From positions 1-30,165 of the IMG/VR virus record IMGVR_UViG_3300037502_001466: 30,165 nucleotides of DNA; one strand, written 5' to 3'. The position numbers and the translations under genes are program-made. The notes under the pieces are model-generated. The model made no database searches. It had not been told where the DNA came from and was given only the letters and a program-made list of their open reading frames with translations. The stretch comes from a virus. Shown piece after piece: positions 22,640 to 29,133 of this stretch; within the stretch, counting starts at the first letter, position 1; the number at the start of each line of letters is the position of its first letter.

Positions 22640-22868
22640 TATCTTGTGGTTTATAAGTGTCAACAACGGTATTCCAACCGCCACCATCTTTGCGTTCCAA
22701 AATACTAATCTTTAGCTGCTTGTTACCCTGATAGTCGGTTAAGACATCTGGGTTCTCTTTTAGCCATTGAAATAAATCATTAGGCTGAATTATTAGCTGA
22801 CCTTTAACAAACGAGGGGGCATTTTCTCTAGGTGCAAATACCCGAACACCTTTGGGAAACTTTGTCAT
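22611..22868 (-). CDS. Putative single-stranded DNA-binding protein with SSB-like tail
   Basis: 85 residues: a compact beta-rich core (VRVFAPRENAPSFVKGQLII, then LKISILERKDGGGWNTVVDTYKP) followed by an acidic end DNGSDKDLPF. Bacterial SSBs end in D-D-x-PF, the tip that recruits repair and replication proteins, so this ending is suggestive. The core is shorter than a standard OB-fold SSB (~110 residues before the tail). Neighbouring NinG and annealase-like genes support a role in recombination. Confidence 0.5.
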   Translation of the reverse strand: MTKFPKGVRVFAPRENAPSFVKGQLIIQPNDLFQWLKENPDVLTDYQGNKQLKISILERKDGGGWNTVVDTYKPQDNGSDKDLPF

Positions 22869-22869
22869 T

Positions 22870-23340
22870 TTACTTTAGATTTACGGTTATTGATGTGGTG
22901 GATGTCTTAACTGGGGGGTAAAGGATAACGACTTCATCCTCTACTAAAATCTCTGTGCTAGGCTTAACGGCTTTGAGAAAGGCTTGGCGGTCTTTAATCT
23001 CTTTCTCGAGTTCTGCCATCTTTTGAGCAAGCTCATTATATACCGGATCGCCACAATTAGAGTAATCATATTTAACCCCAGCCTCTTTAATCTCAAATTT
23101 GGCATTGTGTAACTCAAAGGACTTGCCATGCTTACTAGCCTCATCTAAGGCCAAATCTTTGTACTCTGGGTGGGTTGTTATCTGCTTTATTAAATCCTCC
23201 AAGCATTTTACTTGCAAATGTACCTTTAGAGGGTCTATTAGGCCCTCCTTTAGGCTATTTATGACACTTTGGGCAAAGTCCTGCCTTTCGGATTTTGTGG
23301 TCTCAAATAGGCTTAAATCGGTTGTGGTAGCTATTCTCAT
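22870..23340 (-). CDS. Recombination-operon protein of unknown function
   Basis: 156 residues. N-terminal helices (DFAQSVINSLKEGLIDPLKVHLQVKCLEDLIKQI), then 'GKSFELHNAKFEIKEAGVKYDYSNCGDPVYNELAQKM' and a C-terminal coiled coil with a beta end. The 'F.l..akf.i.e.gvkYdys.cgDp.~~' pattern recurs in phage genes beside annealases, but I know no function. Coupled to both neighbours (4-nt overlap upstream, 1-nt gap downstream). Confidence 0.65.
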   Translation of the reverse strand: MRIATTTDLSLFETTKSERQDFAQSVINSLKEGLIDPLKVHLQVKCLEDLIKQITTHPEYKDLALDEASKHGKSFELHNAKFEIKEAGVKYDYSNCGDPVYNELAQKMAELEKEIKDRQAFLKAVKPSTEILVEDEVVILYPPVKTSTTSITVNLK

Positions 23341-24020
23341 TTTACTGTCTTTTTAAGGTGTTTTGAGATGTCTTTTTGTGAGGGGTTGACTATTTGGTCA
23401 ATAGGCTTTCTGCGAGCTTCTAAGCGGTGCTGCAGTTTCTGGTAGGTCTTATAGTCTGGGCAATTAGTAATGGCCTCCTGAGCCAAAAGAGCCTCATCAT
23501 CACTCAAATCGGTATGCCCTATTAAATTAAGTAAGATAAACTTCTCATCGTTGGTAGGGATGTCCTCGGTAACCTTATTAAAGTCCATTTCCTCGGCAGG
23601 GGTAGCCTCAAAGCCAGCCGCTTTCATAAGCCAGCTAATTAGATTCCTAAAGGCCTTGCCAGTGGCTCTAGTCTGAGCCATAGATAAGATGGCATACTCA
23701 TCCCATTGCCTTTTGTTGGCCTCTTTATTAGAGCAGATGGCCACTCCTTTAGAGATTACCTCATTAGTGCCCCATTTGCAGATGTTGACTTCTGCTAGGT
23801 ACTTAATTTCTGTGTCAGTCGAGACATTAGAAATGTAATTAAGCTGAGGGTAAAGGCCGAGCTGTGCTCCTGCCCATTGCCAAGATTCCACTAAGGGATA
23901 CTCCTTGCCTTTGATGTTTACAGTGAGCTTTTGCTCTTTTACAAATCGTTTTAGTTCGCTTGCTAATTGCAAGGACTGTGCTGGCTGTGCCAGATCATAG
24001 GTGATTAAATCGTTTGACAT
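23337..24020 (-). CDS. Putative single-strand annealing / recombination protein
   Basis: 227 residues. Key segments: 'ELKRFVKEQKLTVNIKGKEYPLVESWQWAGAQLGLYPQL', a beta region, 'GVAICSNKEANKRQWDEYAILSMAQTRATGKAFRNLISWLMKAAGFEATPAEEM', then a linker and a C-terminal helical domain. The 'AQTRA.gKA.R......aG.E.TPaEEM' block resembles phage recombination and Erf/RecT-type context proteins rather than any enzyme with a visible active site. Company of SSB-like and NinG genes supports a role in annealing or recombination-dependent replication. The family is not certain. Confidence 0.5.
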   Translation of the reverse strand: MSNDLITYDLAQPAQSLQLASELKRFVKEQKLTVNIKGKEYPLVESWQWAGAQLGLYPQLNYISNVSTDTEIKYLAEVNICKWGTNEVISKGVAICSNKEANKRQWDEYAILSMAQTRATGKAFRNLISWLMKAAGFEATPAEEMDFNKVTEDIPTNDEKFILLNLIGHTDLSDDEALLAQEAITNCPDYKTYQKLQHRLEARRKPIDQIVNPSQKDISKHLKKTVK

Positions 24021-24031
24021 AGTGGGGTTTA

Positions 24032-24313
24032 TTAAATCGTTTCTGATAACATGGAGCCCAAGTTGTTTGGGTTCTCATCGTTCTTATTTACAAATAAAGG
24101 TAAGGGAAACTTTTGCTCAAACTCCTTGGCTGGTATTTTTTCATTACCGACAAGGTAATAGCCTTTGCCATCTGAGTCAATACGAAAAGGGGTATATTGT
24201 CTAATGTACTTGTTACGGACATACTCTGCTGCTGTCATTCTAAAAAAGTTGTGAACCGCTGCAATCCATTCGTTGTAGTCTCGCATCGGGTGGGTGGGGT
24301 AAGTTGTTTTCAT
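24032..24313 (-). CDS. Protein of unknown function
   Basis: 93 residues: 'MRDYNEWIAAVHNFFRMTAAEYVRNKYIRQYTPF', then a beta hairpin 'GKGYYLVGNEKIPAKEFEQKFP' and a polar tail. First gene after the intra-operon terminator. No family recognised. The aromatic-rich N-terminal helices suggest a small folded domain. Confidence 0.6.
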   Translation of the reverse strand: MKTTYPTHPMRDYNEWIAAVHNFFRMTAAEYVRNKYIRQYTPFRIDSDGKGYYLVGNEKIPAKEFEQKFPLPLFVNKNDENPNNLGSMLSETI

Positions 24314-24330
24314 GTGTAGAATTTAAGGGT

Positions 24331-24360
24331 AAAAAATGCCCCAATGTAGAAACATCGGGG
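24331..24360 (-). terminator. Intra-operon leftward terminator
   Basis: On the minus strand CCCCGATGT pairs with ACATTGGGG (9 bp, one G-U pair) around loop TTCT, followed by CA and six T residues. On the plus strand the G-U position becomes an A-C mismatch and there is no T-tract, so it works leftward only. It separates the two promoter-proximal genes from the recombination block and should lower expression of the latter unless read-through is promoted. Confidence 0.7.
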
Positions 24361-24375
24361 GTAGATTGCTTGCCA

Positions 24376-24660
24376 TTAATCATGGGCCATGCCCATAATA
24401 TCATTGACCTTATATTGGTTAGGTTTGTAACTAGGATTAAAGGTTTTGATGCCTGATTCAAGCCCATAAGATACTCCAGTGTGGAACATAATAAGGGCAA
24501 TGGCTTCGGCATCCATCCACTGCTTAAATGTCAAACGGACTCCAGTTTGGTCTGCATACATCTTATCTGCTGGCTCAAATAATTCTGCTTGATAATAGCC
24601 AGCTCCAGATTCAAAGATGTGGATGGCTCTGTCTTTTGATGTGATTAGGGTAATTGTCAT
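24376..24660 (-). CDS. Protein of unknown function, promoter-proximal early gene
   Basis: 94 residues from ATG at 24660 (MTITLITSKDRAIHIFESGAGYYQ). The frame is open further upstream, but that part lies over the 27-residue gene and the promoter region. Segments: 'YYQAELFEPADKMYADQTGVRLTFKQWMDAEAIALIMFHTGVSYGLESGI'. No family recognised. Being early and before a terminator, it may be made in larger amounts than the recombination genes. Confidence 0.6.
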   Translation of the reverse strand: MTITLITSKDRAIHIFESGAGYYQAELFEPADKMYADQTGVRLTFKQWMDAEAIALIMFHTGVSYGLESGIKTFNPSYKPNQYKVNDIMGMAHD

Positions 24661-24674
24661 GGCTGTGGTTTTGA

Positions 24675-24758
24675 TTATTGGCAAATGGTGTCTTGTAAAA
24701 GGCCTATCACATAGGCAACTGCTAATAAAGCGAGTAAAAGTTTGAGTGGTGCTTTCAT
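24675..24758 (-). CDS. 27-residue hydrophobic peptide, first early gene
   Basis: MKAPLKLLLALLAVAYVIGL followed by LQDTICQ: a short basic N-terminus, one membrane span and a polar end with one cysteine. It is the first possible gene after the leftward promoter at 24810-24817 and occupies a gap of about 98 nt ahead of the next start. Early single-span phage peptides often target host membrane functions; nothing more can be said here. Confidence 0.45.
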   Translation of the reverse strand: MKAPLKLLLALLAVAYVIGLLQDTICQ

Positions 24759-24809
24759 GGTTAAATCGTTTGGTTATGGATGCAAGATAATACACTTTTA
24801 CACATTAAC

Positions 24810-24817
24810 CAAAAATA
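24810..24817 (-). promoter_or_regulatory. Leftward early promoter -7 box
   Basis: On the minus strand the box reads TATTTTTG, an exact TAnnTTTG. The expected start is near 24806, giving a ~48-nt leader to the 27-residue gene. No good TTTG is visible at the -33 distance; the upstream region is very AT-rich instead. Confidence 0.5.
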
Positions 24818-24822
24818 TTTTT
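24811..24822. promoter_or_regulatory. 12-bp AT palindrome between divergent promoters, possible operator
   Basis: AAAAATATTTTT is a perfect palindrome covering the leftward -7 box and lying 19 bp from the rightward one. The regulator encoded next door has an AT-hook-like RGRKP motif and a ribbon-helix-helix-like region, both suited to AT-rich DNA. Autoregulation is an inference. Confidence 0.35.
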
Positions 24823-24840
24823 AATTTATTTTTATTTTCC

Positions 24841-24848
24841 TATATTTG
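24841..24848 (+). promoter_or_regulatory. Rightward promoter -7 box directly before the regulator gene
   Basis: TATATTTG, an exact TAnnTTTG, lies 4 nt before the ATG at 24853. Transcription would then start at or within a few bases of the start codon, which predicts a leaderless mRNA. No TTTG is visible at the -33 distance. Confidence 0.5.
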
Positions 24849-24852
24849 TGGT

Positions 24853-25059
24853 ATGGAAAAGCAGAAACGAGGTAGGAAGCCCAAGCCTGCACATCTAAAA
24901 GTGCAAATGGTGGCGGCTTACCTAACAAAAGAACACAAAGATTTGATTATCAGTAACTATGGTAGTTTAACAAAGGCTGTTTTGCATGAAGTTATAGGCA
25001 AAATTCATGCAAATCAATACTTAGAAAAGCAAGAGGAGATACACTTAAGCCATCAGTAA
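24853..25059 (+). CDS. Small DNA-binding regulator, AT-hook-like plus ribbon-helix-helix-like
   Basis: 68 residues from the ATG just after the TATATTTG box; the frame is open upstream but that sequence is the promoter. It starts MEKQKRGRKPKPAHLK, containing the AT-hook core RGRKP, followed by a beta strand (KVQMVAAYLT) and two helices (KEHKDLIISNYGSLTKAVLHEVIGKI), the layout of Arc/MetJ-type regulators. It heads the glycan cassette and faces the divergent early operon, so it probably controls one or both. The TAA overlaps the next ATG by one base. Confidence 0.6.
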   Translation: MEKQKRGRKPKPAHLKVQMVAAYLTKEHKDLIISNYGSLTKAVLHEVIGKIHANQYLEKQEEIHLSHQ

Positions 25060-25748
25060 TGGATATTGTTATAGCCTTGGGAACTGGCAGCCGTTGGATG
25101 GACAATGAGCTTAGGTATGCTCTAAGGTCTATTGATGCCCACCTAAAAGGCCATACTGGCCGCATTCTACTAATAGGTCAAAGGCCTAAATGGATAAAGA
25201 ATGTCGATTACTATGACATCCCAGATGTGCCAGGCCGCAAGAACTTTAGCATCTTCCAAAAGATACTTACCGGCTGTGAAATGACAAACACCGAGGACTT
25301 TATATTCTGGAATGATGACCACTTTTTACTAAAAGACCTCCATGTCAACCAATTTAGATATTGGTATGATGGGCTTTGCAAGCAATGGGCTGAGAAGGCC
25401 ACTGGGTTGTATAAACGAGCCATCACAAACACAGTTAACATACCCGGCTGCAATGATCTTTATACAGATATCCATGTTCCTATTGTTTACAATGCTAAAG
25501 AGTTTGGCAAGCTGCTAGACTTAGATTGGAAGCAAGAGTATGTCATAAAATCGGCTTACACCAAAAACATGGAAGGCGGCTTTGAGTACATGGCTGACCT
25601 TAAACTGAACCAGCAATACAATATAAGCACTTGGATGGGTAAATTACATAATCGCTTATTCTTTAGTATTGGTTCTTATGCTGTCAATGGAGACTTTAAG
25701 ATAATGATGGAAAAGCGATATTCTAGAAAATCACAATACGAAAAATGA
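25059..25748 (+). CDS. Stealth-like glycosyl/sugar-phosphate transferase
   Basis: 229 residues. The N-terminal half follows the conserved regions of Stealth proteins in order: MDIVIALGTGSRW (region 1), NELRYALRSIDAHL (ELRY at 17-20), 'LLIGQRPKWI' (PKW at 43-45) and 'FIFWNDDHFLL' (NDD at 85-87, region 2). Stealth enzymes transfer hexose-1-phosphate to build surface polysaccharides. The later conserved regions are not obvious, so this may be a shortened relative or a GT-A transferase with the same core. No membrane segment. First enzyme of the cassette, coupled to the regulator and (4-nt overlap) to the GT4-like gene. Confidence 0.6.
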   Translation: MDIVIALGTGSRWMDNELRYALRSIDAHLKGHTGRILLIGQRPKWIKNVDYYDIPDVPGRKNFSIFQKILTGCEMTNTEDFIFWNDDHFLLKDLHVNQFRYWYDGLCKQWAEKATGLYKRAITNTVNIPGCNDLYTDIHVPIVYNAKEFGKLLDLDWKQEYVIKSAYTKNMEGGFEYMADLKLNQQYNISTWMGKLHNRLFFSIGSYAVNGDFKIMMEKRYSRKSQYEK

Positions 25749-26716
25749 GAATCTTTATACAAAGCCCAAACATCAATAGCCGACATGGTGGCATCAGAGT
25801 CATCAATGAATGGGCTAATAGATTAGAATATTATGGCCATACTGTTGTTTTATATAACCAAGCTGGCCCAGTTCGGTGTGATTGGATGACCATAACTTGT
25901 AAAATTGTAAATACCACTAACTTACTTGCAACCTCAGATTTATTAATAGTAACAAGCCCACATGGTGCTTCTTTGTTATGCAAAGACAAGCCAGTAAAAA
26001 AGGTAGTCTTTTTGCAAATGTTAGAGCATTTGTTTAACATAACCAACAAGGCATTTTTTGATAGTTGCTTTACCTTATACTCTACCAAATATCCCCTTAT
26101 CTCTATTAGCCAGTGGAATATCAGAATCCTACAAAACACCTACAAAAGAAAAGGGCCCATATTTTATGTAGGCAATGGGGTAAATCTGGAAGACTTTAAT
26201 ATAAGCGATAAACCTAAAGAGGGCAGAGTAGCCTTATTGGAATCTCCAGAGCCAACTAACATGGCTAAAGACACTGAAAAGATTGCAGTCCAAGTAGCTA
26301 AGAATCTAAAAGAAATGGGATGGGCAATTAAAGGATTTGGCTTAAAGAAACCAGTAGATAGAATTTATGCCGAATATCATGTAAAGCCAGACCTTGCCAC
26401 TATGAATAGGTTATATGAGGAGTCAACCATTATGATAAAGGCTACTAAATATGATGCTAGGTCCACTGCCCCTTTAGAGGCTGGCACAAAAGGTACGGTA
26501 ACGATACGATCTATAATAGAAGGGGATGATGACCTTAATGATAGCAACTCTTTTAAGACTGGCTACTCTTATGACAAGTTATTTGATGCAACAATGTTTG
26601 CCATAAATCATCCAAACCAACTAAAAGAAAAATCTGATAATATTCGCAAATACACCCAGACTTATACTTGGGATTATTGGATGGATAAAATCAATCAAAT
26701 TTTATGCAGCTTATAG
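25745..26716 (+). CDS. GT4-like glycosyltransferase (GT-B fold)
   Basis: 323 residues. 'NSRHGGIRVINEWANRLEYYGHTVVLYN' is the glycine-rich acceptor-side start typical of GT4 enzymes; 'FYVGNGVNLEDFN' is the linker before the nucleotide-sugar domain; and 'MIKATKYDARSTAPLEAGTKGT' matches the E-x-G donor-binding helix near the C-terminus, with the second usual glutamate not obvious. Such enzymes transfer sugars from nucleotide donors with retention. It overlaps the Stealth-like gene by 4 nt and the methyltransferase by 13 nt. Confidence 0.75.
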   Translation: MRIFIQSPNINSRHGGIRVINEWANRLEYYGHTVVLYNQAGPVRCDWMTITCKIVNTTNLLATSDLLIVTSPHGASLLCKDKPVKKVVFLQMLEHLFNITNKAFFDSCFTLYSTKYPLISISQWNIRILQNTYKRKGPIFYVGNGVNLEDFNISDKPKEGRVALLESPEPTNMAKDTEKIAVQVAKNLKEMGWAIKGFGLKKPVDRIYAEYHVKPDLATMNRLYEESTIMIKATKYDARSTAPLEAGTKGTVTIRSIIEGDDDLNDSNSFKTGYSYDKLFDATMFAINHPNQLKEKSDNIRKYTQTYTWDYWMDKINQILCSL

Positions 26717-27144
26717 TCGGATGCGGTCCTAATTGGCCTAAAAGAGAAAATGACATTTTTTTAGATGTAAGACCATTTGATAATGTCGATGTCGTACATG
26801 ACCTAAACATAACTCCTTGGCCTTTTAAGGATAACAGCATGACAGAGGTATCTGCTATTCATGTGGTGGAGCATCTTGATAGCTTGCTTGACTTTATGAA
26901 TGAAAGCCATAGAATACTGCAAAAAGGGGGTGCATTATACATTGAAACTCCAGAAGCAGGGGCAAACCCAGATTTGCAGTTTGCCGACCCTACTCATGTA
27001 AGATGTTACCGAAAGCATACTTTCATAAACTATTTTACCTTATCTGAGGCTTATAAGTTTGGCTACACTGACAAGCTCTGGGCTATTTTACACATAGATA
27101 CTAAAGATGGAAACCTTATTGTCCACCTAACACCTATAAAATGA
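26704..27144 (+). CDS. Class I SAM-dependent methyltransferase (short)
   Basis: 146 residues. SAM-binding motif I is LIVGCGPNW at the very N-terminus, then FLDVRPFDNVDVVHDLN, 'PFKDNSMTEVSAIHVVEHLD' (motif II with the EHL typical of methyltransferase type 11) and 'RILQKGGALYIETPEAG' (motif III). The usual N-terminal helix is missing. In a run of transferases it probably methylates a sugar or sugar-linked group. The TGA overlaps the next ATG (ATGA). Confidence 0.78.
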   Translation: MQLIVGCGPNWPKRENDIFLDVRPFDNVDVVHDLNITPWPFKDNSMTEVSAIHVVEHLDSLLDFMNESHRILQKGGALYIETPEAGANPDLQFADPTHVRCYRKHTFINYFTLSEAYKFGYTDKLWAILHIDTKDGNLIVHLTPIK

Positions 27145-27758
27145 GAATCTTAATTGTTGCCCTAGAATACTTAGAGCCAGAATGGCAAGAAACCTTAAAA
27201 TGTATTGAGGAAACTGGGTTGCCTTACGAGATAGTCAGTCGGGATGGAGTAGGCAATATGTCTAGGGCTTACAATACGATACTAATGGACCCTACTTGGA
27301 AGGCTGACTATTTGTGGTTTGTTAGTAATGTAACCTTCGAACCAGAAATGCCTTTCGAGCTTGCAATGGCTTGCGAGAGGCTTGGCTGGGCTGGCATCCA
27401 CCCGGCTATGCCTACCTCAGATCACAGATTCCAATGGCCTAATGGTAACGAGCCCAAAGAGACACCTTTTATAGAATGGACCGCACCAATGGTCAATGCG
27501 GAGGTATTTGCAGAACATCCTCTTGATGAGATGCTGCCTTATTACTACATGGACCTAGATTGGTGCCATCGGGTCAAGCCTAAAAAGGTAGGGGTGCATC
27601 ATGGTCAAGTCATCGGGCATACTTATCTAAGAAATAAGCAAGAGCATCCGATTGGACAGCTCAGAAAGCAACTAAGAAACTACTGGACTCCTATCAGCCA
27701 AAGGCACATGCTGCAAAAATGGGGTAAAGACTGGCAACAAAAACTTTGGCCTAAATAA
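27141..27758 (+). CDS. GT-A type glycosyltransferase-like protein
   Basis: 205 residues. 'MRILIVALEYLEPEWQETLKCIEETGLPYEIVSRDGVGNMSRAYNTIL' looks like a GT2-type nucleotide-sugar domain, with YLWFVSNVTFEPE in place of the usual DxD strand. 'PYYYMDLDWCHRVKPKKVGVHHGQVIGHTYLR' matches the acceptor-side end of GT2 enzymes (ED.dw..R....G......... H). A canonical DxD is replaced by VSNVTF, so activity is uncertain. Confidence 0.65.
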   Translation: MRILIVALEYLEPEWQETLKCIEETGLPYEIVSRDGVGNMSRAYNTILMDPTWKADYLWFVSNVTFEPEMPFELAMACERLGWAGIHPAMPTSDHRFQWPNGNEPKETPFIEWTAPMVNAEVFAEHPLDEMLPYYYMDLDWCHRVKPKKVGVHHGQVIGHTYLRNKQEHPIGQLRKQLRNYWTPISQRHMLQKWGKDWQQKLWPK

Positions 27759-27766
27759 AATAAACT

Positions 27767-27967
27767 ATGAAACAAACAGCAGTAGAATGGTTAGTTGAAC
27801 AACTAATACCAAAAGCAATGGTTACTTACGATGCAACAACATATAATGCAGTACAACAAGCCAAAGCACTGGAGAAAGAGCAAATATTAAAAGCATTATA
27901 TTTTGGGAAAAATATAAATGATGATATTGAAGCAGAACAATACTACAACGAAACATATAAAAAATGA
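27767..27967 (+). CDS. Small conserved protein of unknown function
   Basis: 66 residues: 'TAVEWLVEQLIPKAMVTYDATTY', 'QAKALEKEQILKALYFGK' and a tyrosine-rich end AEQYYNETY. I recognise this as a short family found repeatedly in Bacteroidota phages and genomes, without a known function. It is AT-richer than its neighbours and sits oddly inside the sugar cassette, overlapping the next gene by 4 nt. Confidence 0.7.
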   Translation: MKQTAVEWLVEQLIPKAMVTYDATTYNAVQQAKALEKEQILKALYFGKNINDDIEAEQYYNETYKK

Positions 27968-28584
27968 CATCTTTAGAACTACATGGCATTTACCATGAAC
28001 TAGCCTTTTGGCAAAGCTTTGTAAAAACAGACCGCTTTTTACAAGGCTGGGTAAAGAAAGTAAAAACACCTGAGCTGAACCAAGAGGTGGCAGACTTTAT
28101 TTTATCTGTGCCTAATGAGAAAGTATTAGATGTCGGCTCAGGAGTGTGTTCAATGCTAAATGGTTTAGTAAATGTAACTGCTTGCGACCCACTTGGAGAC
28201 CTTTACAAACTAATCTTTGATTTTGATAGGCATAAGCTAAAAGCCCCACTACCTTACCCAGCCGAGGAGCTGCCCTTTAAGAATGACTTTGATATAGTAC
28301 ACATCTCAAATGCTTTGGACCATACCCAAGAGACCAGAAAAGCCTTAGATTTGTTATTACAAGCAGTTAAGCCAGGCGGGTATCTAATTGTGCAAGGGTT
28401 TTTCAACGAGGCAACACATGAGAACTGGCAAGGCTTTCATCAGTGGGATATATCATTAGATGATCATGGCTGCATGGTTATCTTAGGCAAGAAGTCAAAA
28501 ACCATTATTGCATGGCCTCCACATAAGTTTGCAACAGTCAATTTATTAGGTCGGGATTGGTATTATTGGATAATAAAAAAGTAA
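27964..28584 (+). CDS. Class I SAM-dependent methyltransferase
   Basis: 206 residues. N-terminal helices (FWQSFVKTDRFLQGWVK), motif I 'KVLDVGSGVCSML', an acidic CDPLGDLY following it, 'LPFKNDFDIVHISNALDHTQE' and 'LLLQAVKPGGYLIVQGFFNEA' (post-motif II), then a C-terminal part unlike the first methyltransferase. Two different methyltransferases in one cassette suggest two methylation positions on the final product or on two acceptors. Confidence 0.78.
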   Translation: MTSLELHGIYHELAFWQSFVKTDRFLQGWVKKVKTPELNQEVADFILSVPNEKVLDVGSGVCSMLNGLVNVTACDPLGDLYKLIFDFDRHKLKAPLPYPAEELPFKNDFDIVHISNALDHTQETRKALDLLLQAVKPGGYLIVQGFFNEATHENWQGFHQWDISLDDHGCMVILGKKSKTIIAWPPHKFATVNLLGRDWYYWIIKK

Positions 28585-28586
28585 AC

Positions 28587-29027
28587 ATGGTAATTTGTTG
28601 TGATATCGATGGTTGCCTCACAGATGGCAAAATCTGGGTTGACCATCAAGGGAACATAATCAAGTCTTTTAATAATAAGGACATCGGAGCCATTAAAGAG
28701 CTAATCTCAATGGGCTATCAGGTACATTTGGTAACGGCATCCTCTTGGCCGGGTGCTGAGGCATACCTTAGAAGGTCAGGGGCACAATTGCACATCATAC
28801 GAAATAAAGAGACTATTCCCTTTGACTATCAAATAGCCATTGGAGACTCGGCATGGGATATTCCTATGTTATGTAAGGCAAAACACTTATTTTGTCCAGC
28901 AGATGCATCTTTAGAGGTTAAGTGCTTAGATGGAGTTCATCCGCTAATGACACCCGGAGGGCAAGGAATCATGTTAGAGTTGGTTCGCATCCTATCCAAC
29001 TGGGGTACTGATGTTGATAAGTTTTAA
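28587..29027 (+). CDS. HAD-family phosphatase, KdsC-like
   Basis: 146 residues from ATG at 28587; an upstream TTG would add ten residues over the previous gene. 'CCDIDGCLTDGKIWVDHQGN' gives the catalytic DxDG (Asp6, Asp8) in the form used by KdsC, the 3-deoxy-manno-octulosonate-8-phosphate phosphatase; then SFNNKDIGAIKELISMG, 'LVTASSWPG' (motif II), a lysine near 74, and 'IAIGDSAWDIPML' (motif IV, Asp87/Asp91). No cap domain, as in KdsC. It should dephosphorylate a sugar phosphate, fitting the end of a glycan pathway. The residue pattern does not identify the exact substrate. Confidence 0.7.
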   Translation: MVICCDIDGCLTDGKIWVDHQGNIIKSFNNKDIGAIKELISMGYQVHLVTASSWPGAEAYLRRSGAQLHIIRNKETIPFDYQIAIGDSAWDIPMLCKAKHLFCPADASLEVKCLDGVHPLMTPGGQGIMLELVRILSNWGTDVDKF

Positions 29028-29035
29028 CACTTATA

Positions 29036-29067
29036 TTTTGTTAAGTGCCAAATATTTCGTATATTAG
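29036..29067 (+). promoter_or_regulatory. Candidate promoter for the late block
   Basis: TTTTG (29036-29040), 19 nt, then TATATTAG (29060-29067), which matches TAnnTTTG at all but one defined position. The expected start is near 29071. A 6-bp inverted repeat (CACTTA/TAAGTG, 29028-29047) overlaps the -33 side and could be an operator. Confidence 0.45.
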
Positions 29068-29096
29068 GGGGTGAATAAAGGGTAAAAAATCAACGA

Positions 29097-29128
29097 GCCT
29101 TCAATCCTTCGGGGTTGAGGGCTTTTTT
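29097..29128 (+). terminator. Strong intrinsic terminator
   Basis: An 11-bp stem (GCCTTCAATCC with GGGTTGAGGGC, two G-U pairs) capped by TTCG and followed by six T residues. It ends the glycan cassette. It also lies between the candidate promoter at 29036 and the first packaging-operon gene, with only 5 nt left before that ATG, so it may act as an attenuator for the late block. Confidence 0.85.
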
Positions 29129-29133
29129 ACACT

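Noticed and set aside
23206-23225. TACATTTG promoter-like box on the minus strand
   Set aside because: It lies inside a coding gene with no matching -33 box and no gene starting at a sensible distance; such 8-mers with two free positions occur by chance.
24240-24512. 90-codon open frame on the minus strand
   Set aside because: It overlaps two better-supported genes and the terminator hairpin, and its composition looks like a shifted reading of them.
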